DNA from: Saccharothrix algeriensis
Lineage (GTDB): Bacteria > Actinomycetota > Actinomycetes > Mycobacteriales > Pseudonocardiaceae
Assembly (NCBI RefSeq): GCF_016907655.1
Contig: NZ_JAFBCL010000001.1
Span: 2,762,001 to 2,826,000, forward strand
Reading direction: 5' to 3'
DNA length: 64,000 bases
Below are positions 1-7,311 of this stretch, piece by piece (the first letter of the stretch is position 1; each line of letters starts with the position of its first letter). Under the pieces are notes generated by a model. The model ran no database searches, was not told where the DNA came from, and was given only the letters and a program-made list of their open reading frames with translations. Made by a program: the position numbers and the translations under genes.

Positions 1-1179
1 CTGTTCGGCGAGCGCGACCAGGTCACCGCGCAGGCCACCGCGCTGCTGGAGGACGTGGCCCGGCGCGGCCGGTCGCAGGGCATCCACCTGGTGCTGTCCA
101 GCCAGGACGTGTCCGGCATCGAGGGCTTCTGGGGCAAGTCGGCGATCTTCGAGCAGTTCACCCTGCGCATCGCGCTGCCCAAGGCCCGGCGGGTGCTGGC
201 CGAGCCGCAGAACGACGCCGCCGTGGAGCTGCCGCGCTGGCACGCGGTGGTCAACCACGAGTCGGGCGTGCGGCCGGGCAACGAGATCGCGCGCATCCCG
301 GACGCGACCGGCCGGGGCACGTTCGACAAGCTCCAGGCCGAGCTGCACGCCCGCCGCCCGCCGGAGCTGGCCGAGCCGATCCTGTTCGACGGCAGCCGGG
401 TGCCCGACCTCCGGGCGCTGCCGGACTTCCGGTCGCTGGGGCCGGTCGACGGCAGCCCGACCGTGCTGCTGGGCCAGGTCATCGACGTGGCGGGCAGCGC
501 GGCCAGGGTGCGGTTCGCGCGCACGCCGGGGCGCAACATCGCGGTGCTCGGGTCGCTCGCCGAGGACGCGGCGGCGGTGCTGGGCAGCGCGGCGCTGTCG
601 CTGGCCCGGCAGCACGAGCCGGCACGGGCGCGGTTCAGCCTGGCCTGTCTGGCCGAGGACGCCTGGCCGCACGCGGAGAAGCTGTGCAAGCGGCTGCAGG
701 ACGCGGGCCACACCGCCGACCTGCTGCGGCTGGACGGCGTGGCGGGCCTGCTGTCGGAGGTGGCGGGGGAGCTCACCGAGTCCGTCACCGGCGAGCGCGA
801 GCTGCCGCTGGACCCCCATTACCTGGTGGTGTACGCCGTCGACGCCGCGCACACCCTGCTGGAGCAGCAGAAGGGGCCGGGCCGGGTGTCCGGGCTCGAC
901 CACCTGCGCACGGTGCTCAAGCACGGCCCGGAGAACCGCACCCACCTGCTCGGCTGGTGGCGCGGCGTGCAGCGGCTGAAGAACAGCCTGCCGCCCGGCG
1001 TGTACGACGACATCGGCGCGTGGCTGGCCTTCGACGTCCAGGGCAAGGAGCTGCTGTCGTTCGGTCCGGAGCAGGTGATGGCGTGGTCGCCCAGGCCGCG
1101 CCGGGCGCTGTTCTTCGACCGGTTCGAGCACTCCCGGCCGCAGGTGGTCATCCCGTTCGACACCGGGGAGGAAACATGA
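1..1179 (+). CDS. FtsK/SpoIIIE-type DNA translocase-like protein, 3' part
   Basis: The reading frame is already open at the first base, so the N-terminal part lies outside the window; 392 residues are visible. The visible start, with the run RGRSQGIHLVLSSQDVSG, matches the end of an FtsK/SpoIIIE ATPase domain, where the post-Walker-B strand carries a similar SQDVSG-like sensor. A further 250-residue C-terminal region follows that I do not recognise. The family includes hexameric motors that move DNA, and membrane ATPases of type VII secretion (EccC). Without the N-terminus I cannot say which. It overlaps the next gene by ATGA, implying translational coupling. A T7SS-type substrate operon lies 6 kb away, which makes an EccC-like role possible but unproven. 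Confidence 0.75.
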   Translation: MFGERDQVTAQATALLEDVARRGRSQGIHLVLSSQDVSGIEGFWGKSAIFEQFTLRIALPKARRVLAEPQNDAAVELPRWHAVVNHESGVRPGNEIARIPDATGRGTFDKLQAELHARRPPELAEPILFDGSRVPDLRALPDFRSLGPVDGSPTVLLGQVIDVAGSAARVRFARTPGRNIAVLGSLAEDAAAVLGSAALSLARQHEPARARFSLACLAEDAWPHAEKLCKRLQDAGHTADLLRLDGVAGLLSEVAGELTESVTGERELPLDPHYLVVYAVDAAHTLLEQQKGPGRVSGLDHLRTVLKHGPENRTHLLGWWRGVQRLKNSLPPGVYDDIGAWLAFDVQGKELLSFGPEQVMAWSPRPRRALFFDRFEHSRPQVVIPFDTGEET

Positions 1180-1637
1180 TCGGCAACGCCTCGGTGGTGC
1201 CCGCGCAGCGCGCCGGCGCCGCACCGGAAGCCCCGCCGGCCCAGGGGACCCCGCCGGTTCCGGGGTTCTCGGGGGGCTCGGCGGTCGAGCGGTACAAGGA
1301 GGTCGTCGCGCTGGCCGGGGAGTCGGTGCGGCGGATGCGCGAGCGGGACCGCGAGCGGGTGGCCGAGCTGCTGGCGCGGCTGGCCGCCTCGCAGGACCGG
1401 GTGGCCGACCTCCTGGAGCAGGAGAAGATGGCCCGGGTCGGCGTCCGGCTGCTGTGGGAGGCGGCGGTGGAGGCGCTGTGGGAGGAGCGGTGGATGCGGA
1501 TGAAGCCGGTCCCCGAGCCGGACGAGTCGGTGCCGCCCCGCGACCAGGACGACTACCTCATCGCGATGGACACGGCCTACCAGGCGCTGGAGGACACCCT
1601 CCAGAAGCGCGGCCTGCTGCGCCGCAAGGGCTTCTAG
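1176..1637 (+). CDS. Small coiled-coil hypothetical protein coupled to the FtsK-like gene
   Basis: This 153-residue protein starts at the ATG that overlaps the stop of the FtsK-like gene (ATGA), so the two are probably co-translated. Residues 1-40 are Ala/Pro-rich and probably disordered. Residues about 40-100 are rich in Arg, Glu and Leu with a heptad-like spacing and should form a coiled coil. The C-terminus is charged and ends in RRKGF. I see no signal peptide or membrane segment. I do not recognise a family. The tight coupling suggests a partner or regulator of the translocase; this is inference. Confidence 0.7.
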   Translation: MIGNASVVPAQRAGAAPEAPPAQGTPPVPGFSGGSAVERYKEVVALAGESVRRMRERDRERVAELLARLAASQDRVADLLEQEKMARVGVRLLWEAAVEALWEERWMRMKPVPEPDESVPPRDQDDYLIAMDTAYQALEDTLQKRGLLRRKGF

Positions 1638-1707
1638 CGCCGCACGGGCCCCACGGCCGCGGGACCTCCGCGTCGGGCGGGGCCGGCCCGTCGGCGATGA
1701 TGCGGGT

Positions 1708-2418
1708 ATGCGAGTTCTGCGCACCCCGCACGAGGTGGCGGCGGCGAACCCGGACCCGCTCGTGCGCTGGGCGGCCCAGTGCCTCGCGCCCGGCCGGGGC
1801 GGCGCGGCCTGGGGGCACGGCGGCGCGGTGGGCGTGCTGGCCCCCGCGCTGAACCGGTACGACCGGCTCGTGCTCGCCGGCCCCGCCGAGGACGTCGCCG
1901 CGATCCTGCGCGCCCGGCTGCGCCCCGGCCTGCGACCGCTGGTCCCCGCGGAGGTGGCCGCCGGGCTGCCGGACTTCCCGGCGGCGGCGACGTTCGGGTG
2001 GATGGAGCGCACCGGTTCGCTGGCGGCCCCCGACCACGTGCGCTGGCTGGGCCGGGACGAGTGGGACGACGTGGGTGCGCTGCTGCGCGAGGCGAGCCCG
2101 AATTCCTACGTCCGGCCCCACGAGCCGGGGCCGCGCCGCTGGGCGGGCCTGCGCGCGGCCGACGGCGCGCTCGTCGCGGTGGGCGCCGACGCCTGGTCGG
2201 CCGCGGACCTCGGGTTCATCGCGGGCGTCGCGACGCGCCCCGACCACCGCGGGCGCGGCCTCTCCACCCGCGTCTGCGCGTTCCTGGCCGGCGCGCTGCT
2301 GGCGGAGACGGGCGGGTGCGCGCTGATGGTGGACCGGGAGAACCCCGCCGCCATCAGGGTCTACGAGCGGCTGGGGTTCGCCTACCGGAGCGTGTCCGCG
2401 CTCCGCGCCGCCGGCTAG
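1708..2418 (+). CDS. GNAT family N-acetyltransferase
   Basis: A 236-residue protein whose C-terminal half has the GNAT fold signature. VATRPDHRGRGLSTRV at about residues 174-189 is motif A, which binds the acetyl-CoA pyrophosphate. NPAAIRVYERLGF at about 212-224 is motif B. The N-terminal 120 residues are poorly conserved and may be a degenerate second GNAT domain, as seen in many actinobacterial homologues. The substrate cannot be predicted. There is no clear ribosome binding site; GATGAT ends six bases before the ATG, which would fit a leaderless transcript. It is convergent with the following amidohydrolase gene, overlapping it by four bases. Confidence 0.85.
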   Translation: MRVLRTPHEVAAANPDPLVRWAAQCLAPGRGGAAWGHGGAVGVLAPALNRYDRLVLAGPAEDVAAILRARLRPGLRPLVPAEVAAGLPDFPAAATFGWMERTGSLAAPDHVRWLGRDEWDDVGALLREASPNSYVRPHEPGPRRWAGLRAADGALVAVGADAWSAADLGFIAGVATRPDHRGRGLSTRVCAFLAGALLAETGGCALMVDRENPAAIRVYERLGFAYRSVSALRAAG

Positions 2419-3611
2419 ACCAGCTCCCCGCCGGCCGCGACCACCCGCCCCGCGCGCACCACCAGGGTGCGCGGGGCGCGGTCCATCACGGCGGCGGTCA
2501 CGGTGTCCCCCGGCACCACCACCAGGTCCGCGGGCGAGCCCTCGGTCAGCCCGTGCGGCACGCCCAGCACCGACGCCCCGCCGCGGGTCGCGATGTCGAC
2601 GCACATCCCGACCAGCTCGTCCTGCCGGAACCCGCTGCGGTAGGCGAGCTGCCACGCCCGGTCGAGCATGTCGCCGTTGCCGTACGGCGACCAGTAGTCC
2701 CGCATCCCGTCCTGGCCCAGCCCCAGCCGCACGCCCTCCCGGCGCAGCCGCCGCAGCGGCAGCGGCTCGCGCGCGCCGGGCGCCACCGTCGTCACCGCCA
2801 CGTCGTGCGCCGCCAGCAGCTCCACCAGCTCCCGCTGCCGATCGGAGTCCACAGTGGATAGTGCGAAGGCGTGGCTCACCGTCACCCTGCCGCGCATGTC
2901 CAGCGCCGCCACCCGCTCGCAGATCAGCTCGACCTGGAACGCCCCGAGCGAGCCCGCGTCGTGCAGGTGCACGTCCACCCCGCGCTGGTGCTTGTCCGCC
3001 AACCCGAAGACCACGTCCAGGTGCCGCACCGGGTCGCGGTCGTAGCCCGCCGGGTCCAGCCCGCCGACCAGGTCCGCCCCGGCCAGCAGCGCCGCCTCCA
3101 GCAGGTCGGCGGTGCCCTTCTCGCGCAGGACGCCGCACTGCGGGAACGCCACGACCTCCACCGCGGCGCGGTCGGCGTGCGCCTCGCGCGCCGCCAGCAC
3201 GCCCTCCAGCCGGTCCAGCCCGGAGTCCACGTCCACCTGCGCGTGGCTGCGGACCAGGGTCGCGCCGGCCGCGATGGTCCGCCCCAGCGCGTGCGTCGCC
3301 CGCTCGGCGACGCCCCGCTCAGCCGTGCGCCAGTGCCGGCGGTCGTTCTCGACCAGGTCGGCCAGCCCTGGGCCGGCGGTGTGCGGCCGGAACGGCAGGC
3401 CGAGCCGGTTCGAGTCCAGGTGCGCGTGGACGTCGGCGAACGACGGCAGCAGGACGCCGCCGCGGCCGTCCACGACGGGCACGCCCGGCGGCGCCTGCAG
3501 GGCGGGGCCGAACGACGCCAGCGCGCCGTCGGCGCACAGGACGTCCACGGCCGGCGCGTCGGGGCTGTCGGGCCACGGCCGCACGGAGCGGATCAGCAGG
3601 TCACCGGTCAC
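2415..3611 (-). CDS. CodA-like amidohydrolase (cytosine deaminase family)
   Basis: The 398-residue protein has the architecture of E. coli cytosine deaminase CodA. It has an N-terminal metal site DVHAHLD (His62, His64), VHLHD (His215), VSH (His247) and a catalytic Asp301 in GQDGMRDYWSPYGNGDML. CodA has HCDE at the third site with a catalytic Glu; here the sequence is HLHD, so Asp218 stands where the Glu should be. The substrate may therefore be a different cyclic amide or aminated ring. I chose the GTG at 3611, five bases after the stop of the upstream flavoprotein gene, so the two form an operon. Other frames across this region are shadows. Confidence 0.8.
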   Translation of the reverse strand: MTGDLLIRSVRPWPDSPDAPAVDVLCADGALASFGPALQAPPGVPVVDGRGGVLLPSFADVHAHLDSNRLGLPFRPHTAGPGLADLVENDRRHWRTAERGVAERATHALGRTIAAGATLVRSHAQVDVDSGLDRLEGVLAAREAHADRAAVEVVAFPQCGVLREKGTADLLEAALLAGADLVGGLDPAGYDRDPVRHLDVVFGLADKHQRGVDVHLHDAGSLGAFQVELICERVAALDMRGRVTVSHAFALSTVDSDRQRELVELLAAHDVAVTTVAPGAREPLPLRRLRREGVRLGLGQDGMRDYWSPYGNGDMLDRAWQLAYRSGFRQDELVGMCVDIATRGGASVLGVPHGLTEGSPADLVVVPGDTVTAAVMDRAPRTLVVRAGRVVAAGGELV

Positions 3612-3616
3612 GCCGG

Positions 3617-5242
3617 TCAAGCTAGCCCGCCCGGGAGCAGCTTGCCAGGGTTGAGCACCCCGGTGGGGTCGAGCGTCCGCTTGACCGCCGCCAGCACCTC
3701 GACGCCCAGGCCGCCGATCTCGGCCTCCAGGTACGGCGCGTGGTCCACGCCGACCGCGTGGTGGTGGCTGATCGTGCCCAGGCCGCCGATCGCCTCGCTC
3801 GCCGCGGCCTTGGCCACCTGCCACTGCCCGACCGGGTCCTCGGCGTCCCGCGCCGCCAGCACCGTGAAGTACAGGGACGCCCCGGTCTCGTAGACGTGCG
3901 AGATGTGGCACATCACCACGCAGTCGCCCAGCGCGTCGGTCAGCGCGCGGCGGACGGCGGCGCGCAGCTCGGGCACCCGCGACCAGCGCGTCGCCGTCTC
4001 CAGCGTCTCGACGCACACGCCGACGTCCATCAGCGCGTCCCGCTGACGGGGTCCGCCGAACCGCCCGTGCCGCCAGGCTTCGCCGAGGGCGCGGCCCAGC
4101 GGCGCCACCCGCTCGCCCCGCAGGGCCTCCCCGCGCCGCCGCCGCACCTCGTCCTCGGACGCGCCGTGCCACCCGAGGACCAGCAGGCACGGCCGGGCGA
4201 TCCCGCGTGCGCGCAGCAGGGCCTTGAGCGCCTTGGTCTTCCACCCGCCGGCCAGGGCCAGCGAGACCTCCGTCTCGTCCTCGTCGGACAGGCGCGTCAC
4301 GTCGGCCGGCACGCGGCGCTGGGCCAGCGAGCGCACGACCGCCGACCCGCGGTCGAAGCCGTCGACCGCGAAACCCTCGTAGCGCTCGACCGCGGGCCGT
4401 GGCCGCACGCGCACGGCGACCTCCGTGATGACCCCGAGAACGCCTTCGCTGCCCACCACGAGCTGCTTCAGGTCCGGCCCCGCCGCCGAGGCGGGCGCGG
4501 CGCCCAGCCGCCACTGCCCGACCGGCGTCGCCAGCCGGACGCCCTCCACCAGGTCCTCGAACCGCCCGTAGCCCGCCGACGCCTGCCCCGCCGACCGCGT
4601 GGCGGCGAACCCGCCGATGGTGGCGCGCTCGTAGGACTGCGGCACGTGCCCGATGGTCAGCCCGTGCGGCGCCAGCAGGCGGTCGGCCTCCGGCGCGGGC
4701 AGGCCGGCCTGGAGCACCGCGACCCGGGACACCGGGTCGACCGACACCAGCCGGTCCAACCGGGACAGGTCCAGCGCGATCACCGCCGCCTTGTCCCCGC
4801 GCAGCGCCGCCACTCCCCCGACCACCGACGTCCCGCCGCCGAACGGCACCACGGCCACGTCGTGCTCGACGCACGCGCGCAGCACGTCCAGGACCTGCTC
4901 CGGCGTCCCCGGCAGCACGACGGCGTCCGGCACGGCCGGCCCGCCCGAGCCGCGCCGCCCGAGCAGGTCCACGTAGGACAGACCGCCGGCCCGCCCGAGC
5001 CGCGAGTCCCGGTCCACGCGGGCGAAGCCCGGTCCCACGACCGCGGCCAGGGCGTCGCGCGCGTCGTCGGACAGGGCGGAGCCGGGCACGTCCGGCACGC
5101 GCGCCGGCGTCCTGACCGCCGCGAGCCCCGTCCGCCGCCGGAGCCACCGGAGGGCGTGCGGCGGCAGCGCGCCCGGGGTGGGGGCCCACCTGTCGCGCAG
5201 GGTGTGGTCGATGCGCTCGGTCACCGCTACAGTGTGACACAT
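3617..5242 (-). CDS. AGPS/VAO-type FAD-linked oxidoreductase
   Basis: A 541-residue flavoprotein of the vanillyl-alcohol-oxidase fold. The FAD-binding loop VVPFGGGTSVVGG is at about residues 131-143, followed by SYERATIGGFAATRSAGQAS at about 203-222. A triple histidine (HHHAVGVDH, residues 493-501) near the C-terminus matches the HHH motif of alkyldihydroxyacetonephosphate synthase. That enzyme swaps an acyl for an alkyl group on DHAP in ether-lipid synthesis. In actinobacteria such proteins are common and their substrates mostly untested, so D-lactate or glycolate dehydrogenase-like activity is an alternative. The ATG start overlaps the divergent TetR start; an internal GTG at 5224 (VTERID) is a plausible alternative. 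It sits with a GlpD-like gene and a CodA-like gene. Confidence 0.8.
   Translation of the reverse strand: MCHTVAVTERIDHTLRDRWAPTPGALPPHALRWLRRRTGLAAVRTPARVPDVPGSALSDDARDALAAVVGPGFARVDRDSRLGRAGGLSYVDLLGRRGSGGPAVPDAVVLPGTPEQVLDVLRACVEHDVAVVPFGGGTSVVGGVAALRGDKAAVIALDLSRLDRLVSVDPVSRVAVLQAGLPAPEADRLLAPHGLTIGHVPQSYERATIGGFAATRSAGQASAGYGRFEDLVEGVRLATPVGQWRLGAAPASAAGPDLKQLVVGSEGVLGVITEVAVRVRPRPAVERYEGFAVDGFDRGSAVVRSLAQRRVPADVTRLSDEDETEVSLALAGGWKTKALKALLRARGIARPCLLVLGWHGASEDEVRRRRGEALRGERVAPLGRALGEAWRHGRFGGPRQRDALMDVGVCVETLETATRWSRVPELRAAVRRALTDALGDCVVMCHISHVYETGASLYFTVLAARDAEDPVGQWQVAKAAASEAIGGLGTISHHHAVGVDHAPYLEAEIGGLGVEVLAAVKRTLDPTGVLNPGKLLPGGLA
5228..5233 (+). promoter_or_regulatory. -10 element of a probable leaderless TetR promoter
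   Basis: TACAGT ends seven bases before the ATG at 5241, and no purine-rich ribosome binding site is present. This spacing is that of a leaderless actinobacterial transcript that begins at the start codon. No convincing -35 box was seen. Confidence 0.45.
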
Positions 5243-5816
5243 GACGTCTCAACGTCACAGCGACGACGCGCTCCTCGACGCGGCCCGCGACCGCGTGGTC
5301 GAGGTCGGCGTCCGCCGCACCACGCTGACCGACATCGCCAAGCGCGCCGGCGTCAGCCGGATGACGCTCTACCGCCGGTTCCCGGACGTCCGCACCCTCG
5401 TGCGGGCGCTGATGACCCGGGAGTTCGGCGCCCTCCTGCGCCGCGCCGACGAGGCCGGGCCCGCCGGCGGCAACGCCCGGGAGCGGCTGGTCGGCCGCGC
5501 CGTCGCGGGCATCCGGCTGCTGGCCGCCGACCCGCTGCTGCGGCGCGTGCTCGACCTGGACGCCGAGCTGCTGCTGCCCTACCTCGTGCAGCGGCTGGGC
5601 GGCACGCAGCGGCTGGTGGAGGCGTTCCTGCTGGACCAGGTCGAGGCGGGCCACGCGGACGGCTCGATCCGGCCCGGCGACCCCGCCGCGCAGGCCCGCC
5701 TGGTGCTGCTGACCACCCAGTCGCTGGTCCTGTCGATCCGGCCCGCCACCACCGACCTGGAGTTCGACGGGCTGCTCGCCGAGCTGGCCCGCTTCCTGGA
5801 CGCGGCGCTGTCGTGA
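5241..5816 (+). CDS. TetR family transcriptional regulator
   Basis: A 191-residue TetR protein. The helix-turn-helix is at about residues 28-47 (TLTDIAKRAGVSRMTLYRRF). The C-terminal ligand domain is all helical and not recognisable. It is divergent from the AGPS-like gene with overlapping start codons, and its stop overlaps the GTG of the GlpD-like gene (GTGA). It should therefore control both transcription units. An inverted repeat TGACGT-N4-ACGTCA at 5242-5257, just inside the start of the gene, is a candidate operator. Confidence 0.9.
   Translation: MTSQRHSDDALLDAARDRVVEVGVRRTTLTDIAKRAGVSRMTLYRRFPDVRTLVRALMTREFGALLRRADEAGPAGGNARERLVGRAVAGIRLLAADPLLRRVLDLDAELLLPYLVQRLGGTQRLVEAFLLDQVEAGHADGSIRPGDPAAQARLVLLTTQSLVLSIRPATTDLEFDGLLAELARFLDAALS
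5242..5257. promoter_or_regulatory. Inverted repeat, candidate TetR operator
   Basis: TGACGT CTCA ACGTCA is a perfect 6-4-6 inverted repeat overlapping the first codons of the TetR gene and the start of the divergent flavoprotein gene. Its position would let the repressor block both starts. Assignment is by position only. Confidence 0.4.
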
Positions 5817-7246
5817 GCACGTCCCTGAACGCCGCCCGCCGCCGCCGCGACCTCGCCGCGGTCGCCGACGCGACCGTGGACCTGCTGGTCGTGGGCGGCG
5901 GCGTCACCGGCGCGGGCGTCGCCCTGGACGCCGCCTCGCGCGGCCTGGACGTGTGCCTGGTGGAGGCCCGCGACCTGGCGTTCGGCACGTCCCGCTGGTC
6001 GAGCAAGCTGGTCCACGGCGGCCTGCGCTACCTGGCGCGGGGCGAGGTCGGGCTCGCCCACGAGAGCGCGGTCGAGCGGGGCGTGCTGATGACCCGCACC
6101 GCGCCGCACCTGGTCCGCGCGCTGCCGCAGCTCGTCCCGCTGCACGGCCGGGCCCACGACCCCCTGGTGCTGGCCGGCCTGCGCGCGGGCGACGTGCTGC
6201 GCCGCCTCGCGGGCACCCCGTCCCGCGTCCTGCCCGGCCCCCGCCGGGTGCCCGCCGCCGAGGCCCTCGCCCTCGTGCCCGGCCTGCGGTCCCGCGACCT
6301 GCGCGGCGGCCTGCTCGGCTTCGACGGGCAGCTGGTCGACGACGCCCGGCTGGTCGTCGCCCTGGCCCGCACGGCGGCCGGGTTCGGCGCGCGGGTCATC
6401 ACCCGGGCCGAGGTCACCGCGCTCACCGGCCGCGCGGCGCACGTGCGCGACGGCCTGACCGGCGAGACCTTCACCATCCGCGCGCGGGCCGCGGTGAACG
6501 CGGCCGGCGTCTGGGCGGGGAACCTGGTCGACGTGAAGCTGCGCCCGTCGCGGGGCTCGCACCTGGTGCTGCGGGCGGACGCCCTCGGGGTGGGCCGGAC
6601 CGCGCTGACCGTGCCGGTGCCCGGCCGGCGCGACCGCTTCGCGCTGGTGCTGCCCCAGCTGGACGACCGCGTCCACGTGGGGCTGACCGACGAGCCGGTG
6701 GCCGGCCCGATCCCGGACGTGCCGCGGGTGCCGGAGTCCGATGTGGACTTCCTGCTCGGCGTCGCCTCCTCGGTGCTGGAGCGGGAGCTGACGCGCGCGG
6801 ACGTGCTGGGCGGCTTCGCGGGCCTGCGCCCGCTGCTGGACACCGGCGACGGGCCGAGCGCCGACCTGTCCCGGCGGCACGCCGTGCTCACCGACGGCGG
6901 CGTCACGACGGTCGTCGGCGGCAAGCTCACCACCTACCGGCGGATGGCGGCCGACGCCGTGGACGCGACCGGCCTGACCCGGGTCCGGTCGCGCACGAAG
7001 TGGTTGCCGCTCGTCGGTTCCGGACCCGCGCGCGGCCCGGCGCGCCTGGTCGCCCGCTACGGGTCGGAGGCGCACCGGGTGGCCGAGGTCGGCGAGTTCG
7101 CGTGGGCGGTGCGGCACGAGGGGGCGCTGGACGCGGACGACGTGCTCGACCGCCGGACCCGCATCGGCCTGGTGGCCGCGGACCGGCGGGCCGCCGAGGA
7201 CGAGGCGCGCCGGCGGGTCGCGGAGGAACTCGCCGCCCTCGCCTGA
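5813..7246 (+). CDS. glpD: Glycerol-3-phosphate dehydrogenase, FAD-dependent (GlpD-like)
   Basis: A 477-residue member of the GlpA/GlpD family, which oxidises sn-glycerol 3-phosphate to dihydroxyacetone phosphate with FAD. The dinucleotide fold VVGGGVTGAGVALDAASRG is at about residues 26-44. It is followed by the family signature FGTSRWSSKLVHGGLRYL at about 57-74. The start is the GTG overlapping the TetR stop. It is shorter than E. coli GlpD (about 500) and much shorter than mycobacterial GlpD2, which suggests a reduced C-terminal cap domain. Its neighbour is an AGPS-like enzyme that would use the DHAP-derived product, so the two may form an ether-lipid or glycerol-phosphate module (inference). 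Confidence 0.85.
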   Translation: MSTSLNAARRRRDLAAVADATVDLLVVGGGVTGAGVALDAASRGLDVCLVEARDLAFGTSRWSSKLVHGGLRYLARGEVGLAHESAVERGVLMTRTAPHLVRALPQLVPLHGRAHDPLVLAGLRAGDVLRRLAGTPSRVLPGPRRVPAAEALALVPGLRSRDLRGGLLGFDGQLVDDARLVVALARTAAGFGARVITRAEVTALTGRAAHVRDGLTGETFTIRARAAVNAAGVWAGNLVDVKLRPSRGSHLVLRADALGVGRTALTVPVPGRRDRFALVLPQLDDRVHVGLTDEPVAGPIPDVPRVPESDVDFLLGVASSVLERELTRADVLGGFAGLRPLLDTGDGPSADLSRRHAVLTDGGVTTVVGGKLTTYRRMAADAVDATGLTRVRSRTKWLPLVGSGPARGPARLVARYGSEAHRVAEVGEFAWAVRHEGALDADDVLDRRTRIGLVAADRRAAEDEARRRVAEELAALA

Positions 7247-7263
7247 CACCCCGGCCCGGACGG

Positions 7264-7301
7264 CCGTGAGGGGGCCTCCCGCCCGGGAGGCCCCCTCACG
7301 G
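7264..7301. terminator. Bidirectional hairpin terminator
   Basis: A perfect GC-rich inverted repeat with arms of about 17-18 bases lies between the convergent glpD and the T7SS-type operon, 17 bases after the glpD stop and 11 before the other gene's stop. It has no U-tract, as usual in actinobacteria. Confidence 0.85.
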
Positions 7302-7311
7302 ACCCGCTCGC

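Noticed and set aside
3740..7246. Very long forward open frame of over 1100 codons running opposite the AGPS-like gene
   Set aside because: Only its last part is the GlpD gene, which starts at 5813. The rest is Arg/Pro/Gly/His-rich antisense sequence that is open because of high GC at third positions.
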